A stretch of 36,873 nt of DNA, from positions 1-36,873 of the forward strand of contig JAYRSJ010000032.1 of assembly GCA_041920215.1 (NCBI GenBank), given 5' to 3'. The DNA comes from JAYRSJ01 sp041920215. GTDB lineage: Bacteria > Pseudomonadota > Gammaproteobacteria > Burkholderiales > Burkholderiaceae_C. The notes beneath the pieces were generated by a model. That model saw nothing but the letters and a program-made list of their open reading frames with translations. It did no database searches and was not told the origin of the DNA. A program made the translations under genes and the position numbers. Shown one piece after another: positions 6,424 through 14,290 of this stretch. Position 1 is the first letter of the stretch. The number at the start of each line of letters is the position of its first letter.

Positions 6424-7860
6424 ATGGCAACAATCACCTCGGCCGGCATCGGCAGCGGCCTCGATATCGAATCCCTGATCAGCAATCTGGTCGCCAGCGA
6501 GCGCACGCCCATCAAGCTGCTACAGCAGCGCACCGAAGGGCTGAAGACCCAGCTGTCGGCCTACGGCAAGCTGCAAAGCGCCTTTGCCGCGCTACGCGAC
6601 GCCTCGCAGAAGCTGACCCGCCCCGATACCTGGAACGCCAGCCTGGCGACCTCCACCGATCCCAGCAGCGTCGCGGTCAGCGCCGGCAGCAGCATCAGCC
6701 CGGGCAGCGTGACGGTCGCCGTCGGTACGCTGGCCAGTGCCCAGACCACCTCCAGCAGGGCCTTGGCCAGCAGCAGCACGGTGCTGGGCAATGGCTCGCT
6801 GACGATAGAGCTGGGCGCCTGGAATGCCGACCAGAGCGCCTTCACGCCCAAGAGCGGGGTCACCGCGGTCAGCATCGACATCCTGCCCGGCGAGGACAGC
6901 CTGAGCAAGGTGCGCGACAAGATCAACGCCGCAGGTGCCGGCGTCGTGGCCTCGGTGGTCAACGACGCCAGCGGCTCGCGCCTGGTGCTGCGTTCCAGCA
7001 GCACCGGCGAGACCAATGCCTTCCGTGTCACCGTCAACGACAACGACGGCAATAGCGGCGATGACCAGGGCCTCTCCGCCCTGGCCTACGACCCCAGCGC
7101 CGGGCTCAACTCGATGAGCCGCAATCAGGCGGCGGTCAATGCCCAGGCGACGCTCAACGGCATCCCGATCAACTCCGAGACCAACACGCTCAAGGACGCG
7201 ATCGACGGCCTCAACATCACGCTGCTGAAGACCACCACCGCCGATGTGACGCTGAGCGTCGCGCAGGACAAGGACGCGATCAAGAAGGCGATCGAGGAGT
7301 TCAGCACCGCCTACAACTCGGTCATCAGCATGATGCGCGAGCAGAGCAAATACGACGCCGGCAGCAAGACCGCCGGCACCTTGCAGGGCGACGCCACCCT
7401 GATCAGCCTGCAGGGGCGGCTGCGCAGCCTGGCAGCGAGTTCCACCACACTGGGCGGCAGCCTGGGTCGGCTGGCCGACATCGGCCTGGATCCAAGCACC
7501 GATGGCAGCTTCAAGATCAACACCGGCAAGCTGGACAAGGCGCTGGGCAATCTGGACAACCTGAAGTCCTTCTTCATGGGCGTGGACAGCGGCAATGCGG
7601 CCAATAGCGGTCTGGCCCAGCAGCTGCGCAGCTTCGCCGACGGCGTGCTGGGCGCCGAGGGCAGCCTCAGCAGCCGCCAGAAAGGCCTGCAAAGCCGCAT
7701 CGACGCCAATGGCGACCGGGAAGAGGCGCTGGAGGACCGCATCGCCCTGACCGAGAAGCGTCTGCGCGCCCGCTACACCGCGCTGGACACGCAGATGAGT
7801 GCCCTCAACGGCCTGTCCAGCTATGTCAGCCAGCAGATGGCCCTGCTGAACAAGAGCTGA
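6424..7860 (+). CDS. fliD: Flagellar filament capping protein FliD (HAP2)
   Basis: 478 residues starting MATITSAGIGSGLDIESLI, the diagnostic FliD N-terminus (GxGSGLDIxxL). The N-terminal D0/D1 part (residues 1-100), a Ser/Thr-rich central region and the C-terminal FliD_C region (from about 235, with LNGIPINSETNTLKDAIDGL) are in the expected order. The protein ends with helices that include LSSYVSQQMALLNKS. FliD forms the cap at the filament tip under which flagellin inserts. The ribosome binding site is AGGAGG. The gene follows its own sigma-28 promoter and ends at an intrinsic terminator. Confidence 0.96.
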   Translation: MATITSAGIGSGLDIESLISNLVASERTPIKLLQQRTEGLKTQLSAYGKLQSAFAALRDASQKLTRPDTWNASLATSTDPSSVAVSAGSSISPGSVTVAVGTLASAQTTSSRALASSSTVLGNGSLTIELGAWNADQSAFTPKSGVTAVSIDILPGEDSLSKVRDKINAAGAGVVASVVNDASGSRLVLRSSSTGETNAFRVTVNDNDGNSGDDQGLSALAYDPSAGLNSMSRNQAAVNAQATLNGIPINSETNTLKDAIDGLNITLLKTTTADVTLSVAQDKDAIKKAIEEFSTAYNSVISMMREQSKYDAGSKTAGTLQGDATLISLQGRLRSLAASSTTLGGSLGRLADIGLDPSTDGSFKINTGKLDKALGNLDNLKSFFMGVDSGNAANSGLAQQLRSFADGVLGAEGSLSSRQKGLQSRIDANGDREEALEDRIALTEKRLRARYTALDTQMSALNGLSSYVSQQMALLNKS

Positions 7861-7883
7861 GGCCTCCGCCCCGACCTTGCTGC

Positions 7884-7914
7884 CAAGCCCGGTCCGCCGG
7901 GCTTGCGCGTTTTT
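7884..7914 (+). terminator. Intrinsic terminator after fliD
   Basis: CAAGCCCGG (7884-7892) and CCGGGCTTG (7897-7905) form a nine-pair stem with a four-base loop. CGCG and then five T follow. Confidence 0.8.
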
Positions 7915-7960
7915 GAGCGCTGCAGCTTTGTAAGCAATTGCCTGCCGGCGCTCGTGGCCC

Positions 7961-7987
7961 TCAAGTTCGCCGCCACACGGCCGAAGA
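7961..7987 (+). promoter_or_regulatory. Sigma-28 promoter of fliS
   Basis: TCAAGTTC (7961-7968), 11 bases, then GCCGAAGA (7980-7987). The -35 is identical to that of fliC1 and the -10 agrees with GCCGATAA at six of eight positions. The fliS ATG is 41 bases downstream. Confidence 0.7.
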
Positions 7988-8027
7988 AGCTCTCAACAAG
8001 ACCTGAATCCCTGAGAGAGCACTGACC

Positions 8028-8459
8028 ATGTACGGCAACGCTTCCCCCTTCGCCTCCCGCGGCCAACGCGCCAGCTCGATGTACAGCCGGGTCGGCCTGG
8101 AGACCGATGTGCTCAACGCCAGCCCGCATCGCCTGGTCGCCCTGCTGCTGGACGGTGTGTTCGACGCGATGAACCAGGCCCTGGGTGCGATCGCCAGCCA
8201 GGACACCGAGGTCAAGAACCGGAGCCTGAGCCGGGCCGTGCGCATCCTGGACGAGGGTCTGAAGGCCGGCCTGCGCATGGAGGCGGGTCCGCTGGCCAAG
8301 GATCTGGGTGAGCTCTACGCCTATCTGTGCGCCCGGCTCACCCACGCCAATCTGCACAGCGACAGCGCTGCCATCGAAGAATGCCAGCGCCTGCTGCAAC
8401 CCATCCGCGAAGCCTGGACCGGCATCGCCCCTGAAGTCGAGGCCCGTCATGCCGCTTGA
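8028..8459 (+). CDS. fliS: Flagellar export chaperone FliS
   Basis: 143 residues. MYGNASPFASRGQRASSMYSR followed shortly by GLETDVLNASPHRLVALLLDG is the standard FliS layout (tyrosine-rich start, then the A-S-P-H-x-L-V motif). FliS binds the C-terminal helix of cytosolic flagellin, preventing premature polymerisation. The middle shows the usual amphipathic helices (residues 60-120). A FliT-like gene follows closely, as in many fliDST clusters. Confidence 0.94.
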   Translation: MYGNASPFASRGQRASSMYSRVGLETDVLNASPHRLVALLLDGVFDAMNQALGAIASQDTEVKNRSLSRAVRILDEGLKAGLRMEAGPLAKDLGELYAYLCARLTHANLHSDSAAIEECQRLLQPIREAWTGIAPEVEARHAA

Positions 8460-8508
8460 AGCCCAGCGCTCCATCCCCGAATCCCGAGAAACCCCAGCGG
8501 ATACAGCC

Positions 8509-8808
8509 ATGAACACCCACCTTCTGAGCTACTACGAAGCCATCGAGCAAGCCAGCGCCGACATGCTGTCGGCCGCTCGCTCGGGCAACTGGGACGAGGT
8601 CGTCAAGCTCGAGGGCGCCTGCGTGCTACTGATCTCGCAGCTCAAGCATGCAGCCGCGCAGGCCCGGCTGGCGCCGGAGGAAAGCAAGCTCAAGACGCGC
8701 ATCATGCAGCGCATCCTGCTCAACGACGCGGAGATCCGTCATCTGGCCGAACCCTGGCTGGACGATCTGGACCGGGTACTGACCGGCAAGAGCCGCATGA
8801 TGCACTGA
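8509..8808 (+). CDS. fliT: FliT-like flagellar export chaperone
   Basis: 99 residues from ATG at 8509, beginning MNTHLLSYYEAIEQASADML, an all-helical small acidic protein with the size and pattern of FliT (helical body, GNWDEVVKLE, RIMQRILLNDAEIRHL). FliT is a chaperone for FliD, and in enterobacteria it also binds FlhDC. Position straight after fliD-fliS supports the call. The ribosome binding site before 8509 is poor. An alternative ATG at 8449 overlaps the fliS stop, has GAGG upstream and would add 20 residues; it would give translational coupling. I prefer 8509 on family resemblance. Confidence 0.78.
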   Translation: MNTHLLSYYEAIEQASADMLSAARSGNWDEVVKLEGACVLLISQLKHAAAQARLAPEESKLKTRIMQRILLNDAEIRHLAEPWLDDLDRVLTGKSRMMH

Positions 8809-8832
8809 GGCCCACCGGCCACTACACTGCGC

Positions 8833-8844
8833 TTGATCGATCAA
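8833..8844. promoter_or_regulatory. 12-base perfect palindrome upstream of ycgR
   Basis: TTGATCGATCAA reads the same on both strands, 50 bases before the ycgR-like start. Such a site could be an operator for a dimeric regulator, but I cannot name one. Confidence 0.3.
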
Positions 8845-8846
8845 CC

Positions 8847-8873
8847 GGCCGCTGCCCCATTCGTGCAGCGGCC
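8847..8873 (+). terminator. Strong hairpin between fliT and ycgR
   Basis: GGCCGCTGC (8847-8855) pairs perfectly with GCAGCGGCC (8865-8873), nine-base loop. Only TTG follows, so it may be a weak terminator for fliST or a structure in the ycgR leader. Confidence 0.4.
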
Positions 8874-8893
8874 TTGCCGCACAAGCACCCTGC

Positions 8894-9652
8894 ATGGCGC
8901 AAGAACTGAGCGCGAACGCAACGGCCAGCCCGACCGGCTCCGAGCCCTTGCGGCTGGACGATTTCCGCGTCGAAGCGACGGCGGAGATCGCCGCCTATCT
9001 GCAGCAGCTGCTGCAACAGCGCCTGGCCCTCACCCTGAACACACCGCAGGGGCACAGCCTGGGCACGCCGCTGGTCGAGGTGGACAGCGAGGCCGGGCAT
9101 ATCGCTTTTGAGCTGCCCTGCGAAGCCGCCGCCGCACTACAGGCCAGCGCCGAGGTGCTGGCCATCGCCTATCTGAACAATATCCGGCTGGAGTTCGAGC
9201 TGCAGGATCTGCTGCTGGTGCACGGCCAGGAGGGCCGCTGCAGCCTGCGCGCGGCCCTGCCGAGCCGCCTCTACCGCTTCCAGCGCCGTCAGTCCTACCG
9301 GGTCGCGGCGCTGGGCGGCGGCTATCCGCGCGCGCTGCTGCGCCATCCGATGTGGCCCGAGATGCAGCTGCAGCTGCGTCTGCTGGACGTCAGCATGGGC
9401 GGACTGGCCCTGCTGCTGCCGGCCGATGTGCCCGAGATCGCGGTCGGACTGCGCCTTGCCGCGGTGCAGGTGGAGCTGGACCGCGACAGCCGTTTCGAGG
9501 CCACGCTGCAGCTGCAGCATCTGAGCCTGCAGGCCGATGGCAGCCGCCGCCTGGGCTGCGCCTTCGGCCCCCTGCCCGGCGGCGCCGAGCGGACGCTGCA
9601 GCGCTATATCGACCTGACGCAGAAGCGCCAGCGCCTGTTCAAGAAGGCCTGA
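8894..9652 (+). CDS. ycgR: YcgR-type flagellar brake protein, c-di-GMP binding (PilZ)
   Basis: 252 residues. The N-terminal part (about 18-125) fits the YcgR-specific domain, and the C-terminal part (about 128-245) is a PilZ domain. Both c-di-GMP motifs are visible: RQSYR (RxxxR) in RFQRRQSYRV and DVSMGGLAL (DxSxxG). When bound to c-di-GMP, YcgR proteins slow or bias the motor through the stator and rotor switch. It sits between fliT and fliE and is followed after 15 bases by a pseudopilin gene with which it is probably co-transcribed. With the diguanylate cyclase at 24945-26267, it gives the locus both a maker and a reader of c-di-GMP. Confidence 0.88.
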   Translation: MAQELSANATASPTGSEPLRLDDFRVEATAEIAAYLQQLLQQRLALTLNTPQGHSLGTPLVEVDSEAGHIAFELPCEAAAALQASAEVLAIAYLNNIRLEFELQDLLLVHGQEGRCSLRAALPSRLYRFQRRQSYRVAALGGGYPRALLRHPMWPEMQLQLRLLDVSMGGLALLLPADVPEIAVGLRLAAVQVELDRDSRFEATLQLQHLSLQADGSRRLGCAFGPLPGGAERTLQRYIDLTQKRQRLFKKA

Positions 9653-9667
9653 ACGGAGCAGGTCGCG

Positions 9668-10177
9668 ATGGCCCGGCTCCGCCCCGCCAAGCCCACCGCC
9701 GGCGGCTTCACGCTGCTGGAGATGGCGCTGGTGATCGGGCTGCTGGGCATCATCCTGGCGGTGGCCGTGCCCAGCTATGCCAGCTTCATGGCGCGCCAGC
9801 AGCTGCGCACGGTGGCCGACCAGCTGGTGCAGGACCTGAGCCAGGCGCGCGAGGCGAGCCTGCATCGCAGCCAGCGGGTGTTCGCCAGCTTCAAGCCCGG
9901 CAAGTCCTGGTGCTGGGGCATCAGCAGCGCCCTGCCCTGCGATTGCCAGGGGGGCGTGCCGGCCTGCGACATCAGCCGCCAGGACGGCCGCGAATTTCCA
10001 CGCGTCAGCCTGGAGGCCGCGAGGGTGCTGGAGTTCGAGCCCGGCATGGGCCGGCTGGTGGCGGTGGGCGAGACCCGCTTCGGCACGGGCCAGGGGCACA
10101 GCCTCAGCGTCAGCACCAGCCTGATGGGCCGTGCCCATGTCTGCGGGCCCGACGCGGCCCAGCCCAAGCCCTGCTGA
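9668..10177 (+). CDS. Orphan GspH/FimT-type pseudopilin
   Basis: 169 residues. Residues 12-40 are a prepilin-peptidase signal followed by a hydrophobic helix: GGFTLLEMALVIGLLGIIL, with cleavage expected after the glycine and before Phe, and the conserved Glu at +5. The rest (RQQLRTVADQLVQDLSQARE and a beta-rich tail) fits the GspH/FimT minor pseudopilin family. Six cysteines lie in the C-terminal half, including the last residue, so disulfides are likely. No other pilus or type II secretion genes are nearby. GGAGCAGG precedes the ATG and the gene is 15 bases after ycgR. Why a pseudopilin lies inside a flagellar locus is unclear. Confidence 0.8.
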   Translation: MARLRPAKPTAGGFTLLEMALVIGLLGIILAVAVPSYASFMARQQLRTVADQLVQDLSQAREASLHRSQRVFASFKPGKSWCWGISSALPCDCQGGVPACDISRQDGREFPRVSLEAARVLEFEPGMGRLVAVGETRFGTGQGHSLSVSTSLMGRAHVCGPDAAQPKPC

Positions 10178-10196
10178 GCGCCCGGACCGGCCAGGC

Positions 10197-10523
10197 TCAG
10201 ACCTGCATATTCATGATTTCCGAGTAGGCCGAGACCAGGCGGTTGCGCACCTGCAGTGTGGCCTGGAAGCCGATCTGCGCCTTCTGCATCGCCACCATGG
10301 TTTCCTCCAGGCTCACCGTCGGATTGTCCAGCTGCAGCTCGCGCTGCATGCGCTGGGCCTGCTGCTGATCGGCGCTGACGCTTTTCATCGCCTGGCTCAT
10401 CGCGTCGCCGAAGCTGGCGCCGCCCACGGCCGGACCGGGCTTGGCCAAGGGCAGGCCGTTCACGCCCAGACCGGCACGGGCGGCCGCCTGGGCGAAATCG
10501 AAAGGCTTGAGCTTGAGGTCCAT
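10197..10523 (-). CDS. fliE: FliE, flagellar MS ring-rod junction protein
   Basis: 108 residues from ATG at 10523 (MDLKLKPFDFAQAAARAG), with CGGAG as ribosome binding site. An in-frame ATG at 10595 would give an N-terminal tail unlike FliE. The C-terminal block is diagnostic: DNPTVSLEETMVAMQKAQIG, then FQATLQVRNRLVSAYSEIMNM. FliE links the FliF ring to the proximal rod and is exported early. It is transcribed away from fliF, the arrangement known in enterobacteria. Confidence 0.95.
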   Translation of the reverse strand: MDLKLKPFDFAQAAARAGLGVNGLPLAKPGPAVGGASFGDAMSQAMKSVSADQQQAQRMQRELQLDNPTVSLEETMVAMQKAQIGFQATLQVRNRLVSAYSEIMNMQV

Positions 10524-10739
10524 CGCGTACTCCGGGCGCTGCGACGGCCGGGCACGGGGCATGCCAGGGTCCGCAGCTGAACGCATGCTACGCAAGACCG
10601 GGCCGCGTCAAGGGAGGAACTGCGCTCGCTTCATCGGCCTGTTCGCGGCTTTCTTGAGGGTGCAAATCCGAATAATCGTCCCAAGCCGTGGCGCATGCCC
10701 CGGCATGTGAAGCATTGCACGGACAAGCCCCGCCCCGCC

Positions 10740-12425
10740 ATGGACAACGCCATCGCCGCCACCCCTGCCGCCGCCCTGGTCGAGCCGATCAAGCCCGACA
10801 ACTTCGGCGCACGCCTGGCGGCGCTGCCCCTGCGCAGCAAGCTCAGCATGGGCCTGGGTCTGGCGGCCCTGGCCGGCGTGGTGCTGGCCATGACCCTGTG
10901 GAGCAGCAAGGGCGACTACCGGCCGGTCTTCACCGGCCTGTCGGACAAGGATGGCGGCGCCGTCATCGCTCAGCTGGCACAGATGAATGTGCCCTACCGC
11001 AACGAGCCGGGCGGCACCATCCTCGTGCCGGCCGATCAGGTCTACGACGTGCGGATGAAGCTGGCCTCGGCCGGCCTGCCCAAGGGCAGCACCGTGGGCT
11101 TCGAGCTGATGGACAAGAGCTCGATAGGCCAAACCCAGTTCAATGAGCGGCTGAACTTTCAGCGCGCGCTCGAGGGCGAACTGACCCGCACGATCACCGC
11201 GCTGGCCGATGTGGCCGATGCCCGGGTGCACCTGGCCATGCCGCAGCAGAACGGCTTCTTCCGCGAGCAGCAAAAGCCCAGCGCCTCGGTGATGCTGACG
11301 CTGCGCGGCGGCCGCAGCCTGGACCGCGACCAGGTGGCCGGCATCGTGCATCTGGTCTCGGCCTCGGTGCCCGAGCTGCAGCCCAAGGCCGTCAGCGTGC
11401 TGGACCACACCGGCGCCCTGCTGTCCAACAACAATGACGGTAGCAACGGGCTGGACAGCCAGCAGCTGCAGCACAAGCAGCAGATCGAGGCCAACTTCAA
11501 CAAGCGCATCTACGAGCTGCTGGAGCCGGTGGTGGGCCGCGAGAACCTGCGCGCCACCGTCACCGCCGATGTGGACTTCTCGCAGGTCGAGTCGACCGCC
11601 GAGGAGTACAAGCCCAACCAGGGCGCCAACGCCCAGGCCTCGGTGCGTAGCCAGCAGACCCAGGAGTCGCTCAACGCCAGCCCGCAGCTGCCCACCGGCG
11701 TGCCCGGCGCCGCCACCAACCAGCCGCCGGTGCCGGCCACCGCGCCGATCAACGGCCAGGCCGCCCCGCTGCAGACCGCGCAGGGCGCCGGCGGCGGCGC
11801 CAACAGCAGCAGCCGCCGCGAGGCCGTCACCAACTACGAGCTGGACAAGACGGTGCGCGTCACCCGCAACGCCACCGGCGTGGTGCGGCGCCTGAATGCC
11901 GCGGTGGTGATCAACCACCGCACCAGCACCGATGCCAAGGGCAAGACCACCACCCAAGCCCTGCCCGCCGACGAACTCGAGAAGCTGACCGAGCTGGTGC
12001 GCGAAGCCGTGGGCTTCAACCAGGAGCGCGGCGATTCGATCAAGCTGGTCAGCGCCCCCTTCATGGCCGACAAGAGCGCCCCCGCCGATGTGCCGCTGTG
12101 GCGCGAGCCCTGGCTGCAGGACCTGCTGCGCGGCGCCGCGGTGCCGCTGGCCCTGGTGCTGGTGGCGCTGATTGCAGTCTTCGGCCTGGTACGACCGGCC
12201 CTGCGCGCCGCACTGCCGCCCAAGCCCGAGGAGAAGGATGAGGCCGCCAAGCTTGACGCGATGGTCGACGACACGCACGAGCTGCCCGGCCCTGGCGGGC
12301 TGCCGGCCCTGGAGGCCCCGCTGTCCAACGACAAGCTGGAACGGGCCCGCATCCTCGCCAAGGAGAACCCGGTCGCGGTGGCCAACATCATGCGTGACTG
12401 GATCCATGGCGGAGAAACGGCCTAA
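10740..12425 (+). CDS. fliF: FliF, flagellar MS-ring protein
   Basis: 561 residues from ATG at 10740; an upstream in-frame ATG at 10695 is possible but gives a basic, cysteine-containing tail atypical of FliF. Neither has a clear ribosome binding site. The first membrane segment is at about 36-56 (LGLAALAGVVLAMTLW), the secretin-like ring-building domain follows (YRPVFTGLSDKDGGAVIAQL; YDVRMKLASAGLPKG), a Gly/Pro/Ala-rich loop lies at about 320-360, and the second membrane segment is at about 465-485. The FliG-binding tail is at the end (ERARILAKENPVAVANIMRD). FliF builds the inner-membrane ring. It heads the long plus-strand series to fliR. Confidence 0.95.
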   Translation: MDNAIAATPAAALVEPIKPDNFGARLAALPLRSKLSMGLGLAALAGVVLAMTLWSSKGDYRPVFTGLSDKDGGAVIAQLAQMNVPYRNEPGGTILVPADQVYDVRMKLASAGLPKGSTVGFELMDKSSIGQTQFNERLNFQRALEGELTRTITALADVADARVHLAMPQQNGFFREQQKPSASVMLTLRGGRSLDRDQVAGIVHLVSASVPELQPKAVSVLDHTGALLSNNNDGSNGLDSQQLQHKQQIEANFNKRIYELLEPVVGRENLRATVTADVDFSQVESTAEEYKPNQGANAQASVRSQQTQESLNASPQLPTGVPGAATNQPPVPATAPINGQAAPLQTAQGAGGGANSSSRREAVTNYELDKTVRVTRNATGVVRRLNAAVVINHRTSTDAKGKTTTQALPADELEKLTELVREAVGFNQERGDSIKLVSAPFMADKSAPADVPLWREPWLQDLLRGAAVPLALVLVALIAVFGLVRPALRAALPPKPEEKDEAAKLDAMVDDTHELPGPGGLPALEAPLSNDKLERARILAKENPVAVANIMRDWIHGGETA

Positions 12426-12448
12426 GCCAGCGAGCGCAAGGAACAAGC

Positions 12449-13444
12449 ATGGATGACAAAGGTGTCGAGGACGCGGCCATCTTCCTGATGTCGCTGGGCG
12501 AGGAGGAAGCCTCCGAGGTCTTCAAGCATCTGCAGCCCAAGGAGGTGCAGAAGCTGGGCGAGACCATTGCCAAGCTCAAGGTCATCCCGCGCAGCCGCGT
12601 CGAGGAGGTGCTGGTGCGCTTCGACGAGGTGGCCGAGACGCAGAGCATGCTGGTCAACGACACTGACGAGTATGTGCGCTCGGTGCTGCGCAAGGCCCTG
12701 GGCGAGGACAAGGCCAATCTGCTGCTGGATCGCATCCTGCAGGGCGGCGATGTTTCCAGCATCGAGAGCCTGAAGTGGATGGACCCCGGCTCGGTGGCCG
12801 AGCTGTTGCGCAACGAGCATCCGCAGATCATCGCCGCCATCCTCTCGCATCTGGACTTCGATCAGACGGCCCTGGTGCTGAAGGTCTTCACCGAACGCCA
12901 GCGCAACGAGGTGCTGGTGCGCATCGCCACGCTGGACGGCATTCAGCCCATGGCCTTGAAGGACCTTAACGAGGTGATGAGCCAGGTGCTGGCCGGTGGC
13001 GAGCGGATGAAGAAGCAGAACCTCGGCGGCGTCAAGACGGCGGCGGAGATCATCAACATGATGGGCTCCAGCGTCGAGGCCTCGGTGCTGGACTACATCC
13101 GCGAGGCCGATGCCGACCTGGCCCAAAAGATCATGGACAACATGTTCACCTTCGACGATCTGGAGAAGATCGACGACAAGGGCATACAGGCCATGCTCAA
13201 GGAGGTGCAGAGCGAGTCGCTGATCGTCGCGCTCAAGGGCGCCAGCCCCGATCTGCGCGAGAAGATCTTCCGCAATATGTCCACCCGCGCGGCCGAAACC
13301 CTGCGCGAAGACCTCGAATCGCGCGGCCCGGTGCGGCTCTCCGAGGTGGAGAGCGAGCAGAAGGAAATGCTCAAGATCGTGCGCCGCCTGGTCGACGAAG
13401 GCCAGATCGTCCTGATGGGCGGCGGCGACGACCAGTTTCTCTGA
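12449..13444 (+). CDS. fliG: FliG, flagellar motor switch protein
   Basis: 331 residues, typical length. It starts MDDKGVEDAAIFLMSLGEEE, the FliF-binding N-terminal domain. The middle domain has the EHPQ motif (RNEHPQIIAAILSHL), and the C-terminal torque helix carries the alternating charges (EKIFRNMSTRAAETLREDLE, SRGPVRLSEVESEQKEML). FliG transmits stator force to the rotor and sets rotation sense with FliM and FliN. It follows fliF after 23 bases. Confidence 0.97.
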   Translation: MDDKGVEDAAIFLMSLGEEEASEVFKHLQPKEVQKLGETIAKLKVIPRSRVEEVLVRFDEVAETQSMLVNDTDEYVRSVLRKALGEDKANLLLDRILQGGDVSSIESLKWMDPGSVAELLRNEHPQIIAAILSHLDFDQTALVLKVFTERQRNEVLVRIATLDGIQPMALKDLNEVMSQVLAGGERMKKQNLGGVKTAAEIINMMGSSVEASVLDYIREADADLAQKIMDNMFTFDDLEKIDDKGIQAMLKEVQSESLIVALKGASPDLREKIFRNMSTRAAETLREDLESRGPVRLSEVESEQKEMLKIVRRLVDEGQIVLMGGGDDQFL

Positions 13445-13456
13445 GCCTGAGCGAGC

Positions 13457-14290
13457 ATGCCCGTGCGCCAACCTCCTCGACAGGTACCGCCGCCCGAACG
13501 TCGCTCGGGCGAGGAACGCCGCACCCCCTACAGCCGCTTCATTCCGCGCGAGGAGCTGTCGGATTTCGCCGCCTGGAGTCCGGATGCACTGGAGGGCGGG
13601 CCGGAGGCCAAGCGTCTGCCCATCTTCGCCGCCACGCCCGCAGCCAAGCAAGCCGGCGCCGGCGGATCGGCGGCAGCGCCCGCCGCGCCCGCCCCAGCCG
13701 AGCCGGTGGCGCCGCCGCCGCCCGATATCGACGCCCAGCTGCATGCCGCCCGCCAGTCCGGCTATCAGGATGGCTACCGCGACGGCCTGGCCGCGCTGGA
13801 GGCCTTCAAGAAGAGCTTCGCCCAGCAGATGAGCGCCCAGCTGGGTGCGCTGGTGACCAGCTTCGACGGCGAGTTCCGCGACCTGGAGGAGCAGATGGCC
13901 GCAGCGCTGGCCTCGATGGCGGTGGAGCTGGCGCGCCAGGTCGTGCGCAGCGAGATCACGCAGAGGCCCGAGCACATCGCCCAGGTGGCGCATGAGGCGG
14001 TCGAGGCGCTGCAGCTCTCGGCCCGCCATGTGCGGGTGCGGGTCAATCCGGCCGATCTGGCCCTGGTGCAGGAGGGGGCTGGCGACGAGCTGCGCGCCCG
14101 CGAGGCCCAGCTGATCCCCGATGCCGAGCTGCCGCGCGGCGGCGTCAAGGTCGATGCCGACATCGGCAGCGTCGACGCCACCATCGCCAGCCGCTGGCTG
14201 GCCGTCACCGGTGCCATGGGCCAGTCCAGCCTGTGGGAGGACCGCCGCAGCGGTGATGACGGCAAGGGCAGCGGCGAGGAGCCCCACTGA
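13457..14290 (+). CDS. fliH: FliH, regulator of the flagellar export ATPase
   Basis: 277 residues. A Pro/Ala-rich N-terminal half (residues about 60-90) is followed by the GxxxG series typical of FliH (ARQSGYQDGYRDGLAAL) and a C-terminal V-ATPase subunit E-like domain (FRDLEEQMAAALASMAVELA, then RQVVRSEITQRPEHI). FliH dimers bind FliI and dock the ATPase to the export gate and C-ring. The stop codon overlaps the fliI ATG by one base (TGATG), indicating translational coupling. Confidence 0.92.
   Translation: MPVRQPPRQVPPPERRSGEERRTPYSRFIPREELSDFAAWSPDALEGGPEAKRLPIFAATPAAKQAGAGGSAAAPAAPAPAEPVAPPPPDIDAQLHAARQSGYQDGYRDGLAALEAFKKSFAQQMSAQLGALVTSFDGEFRDLEEQMAAALASMAVELARQVVRSEITQRPEHIAQVAHEAVEALQLSARHVRVRVNPADLALVQEGAGDELRAREAQLIPDAELPRGGVKVDADIGSVDATIASRWLAVTGAMGQSSLWEDRRSGDDGKGSGEEPH

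Noticed and set aside
10640..10700. Possible FlhDC box and -10 (GCAAATCCGAATAATCG) upstream of fliF
   Set aside because: Only a loose likeness to one half-site; no second half-site could be seen at the right distance.
10608..12446. Long minus-strand open frame opposite fliF
   Set aside because: Shadow of a high-GC coding region; its translation is His/Gly/Gln-rich and unlike any family, and fliF is unmistakable.
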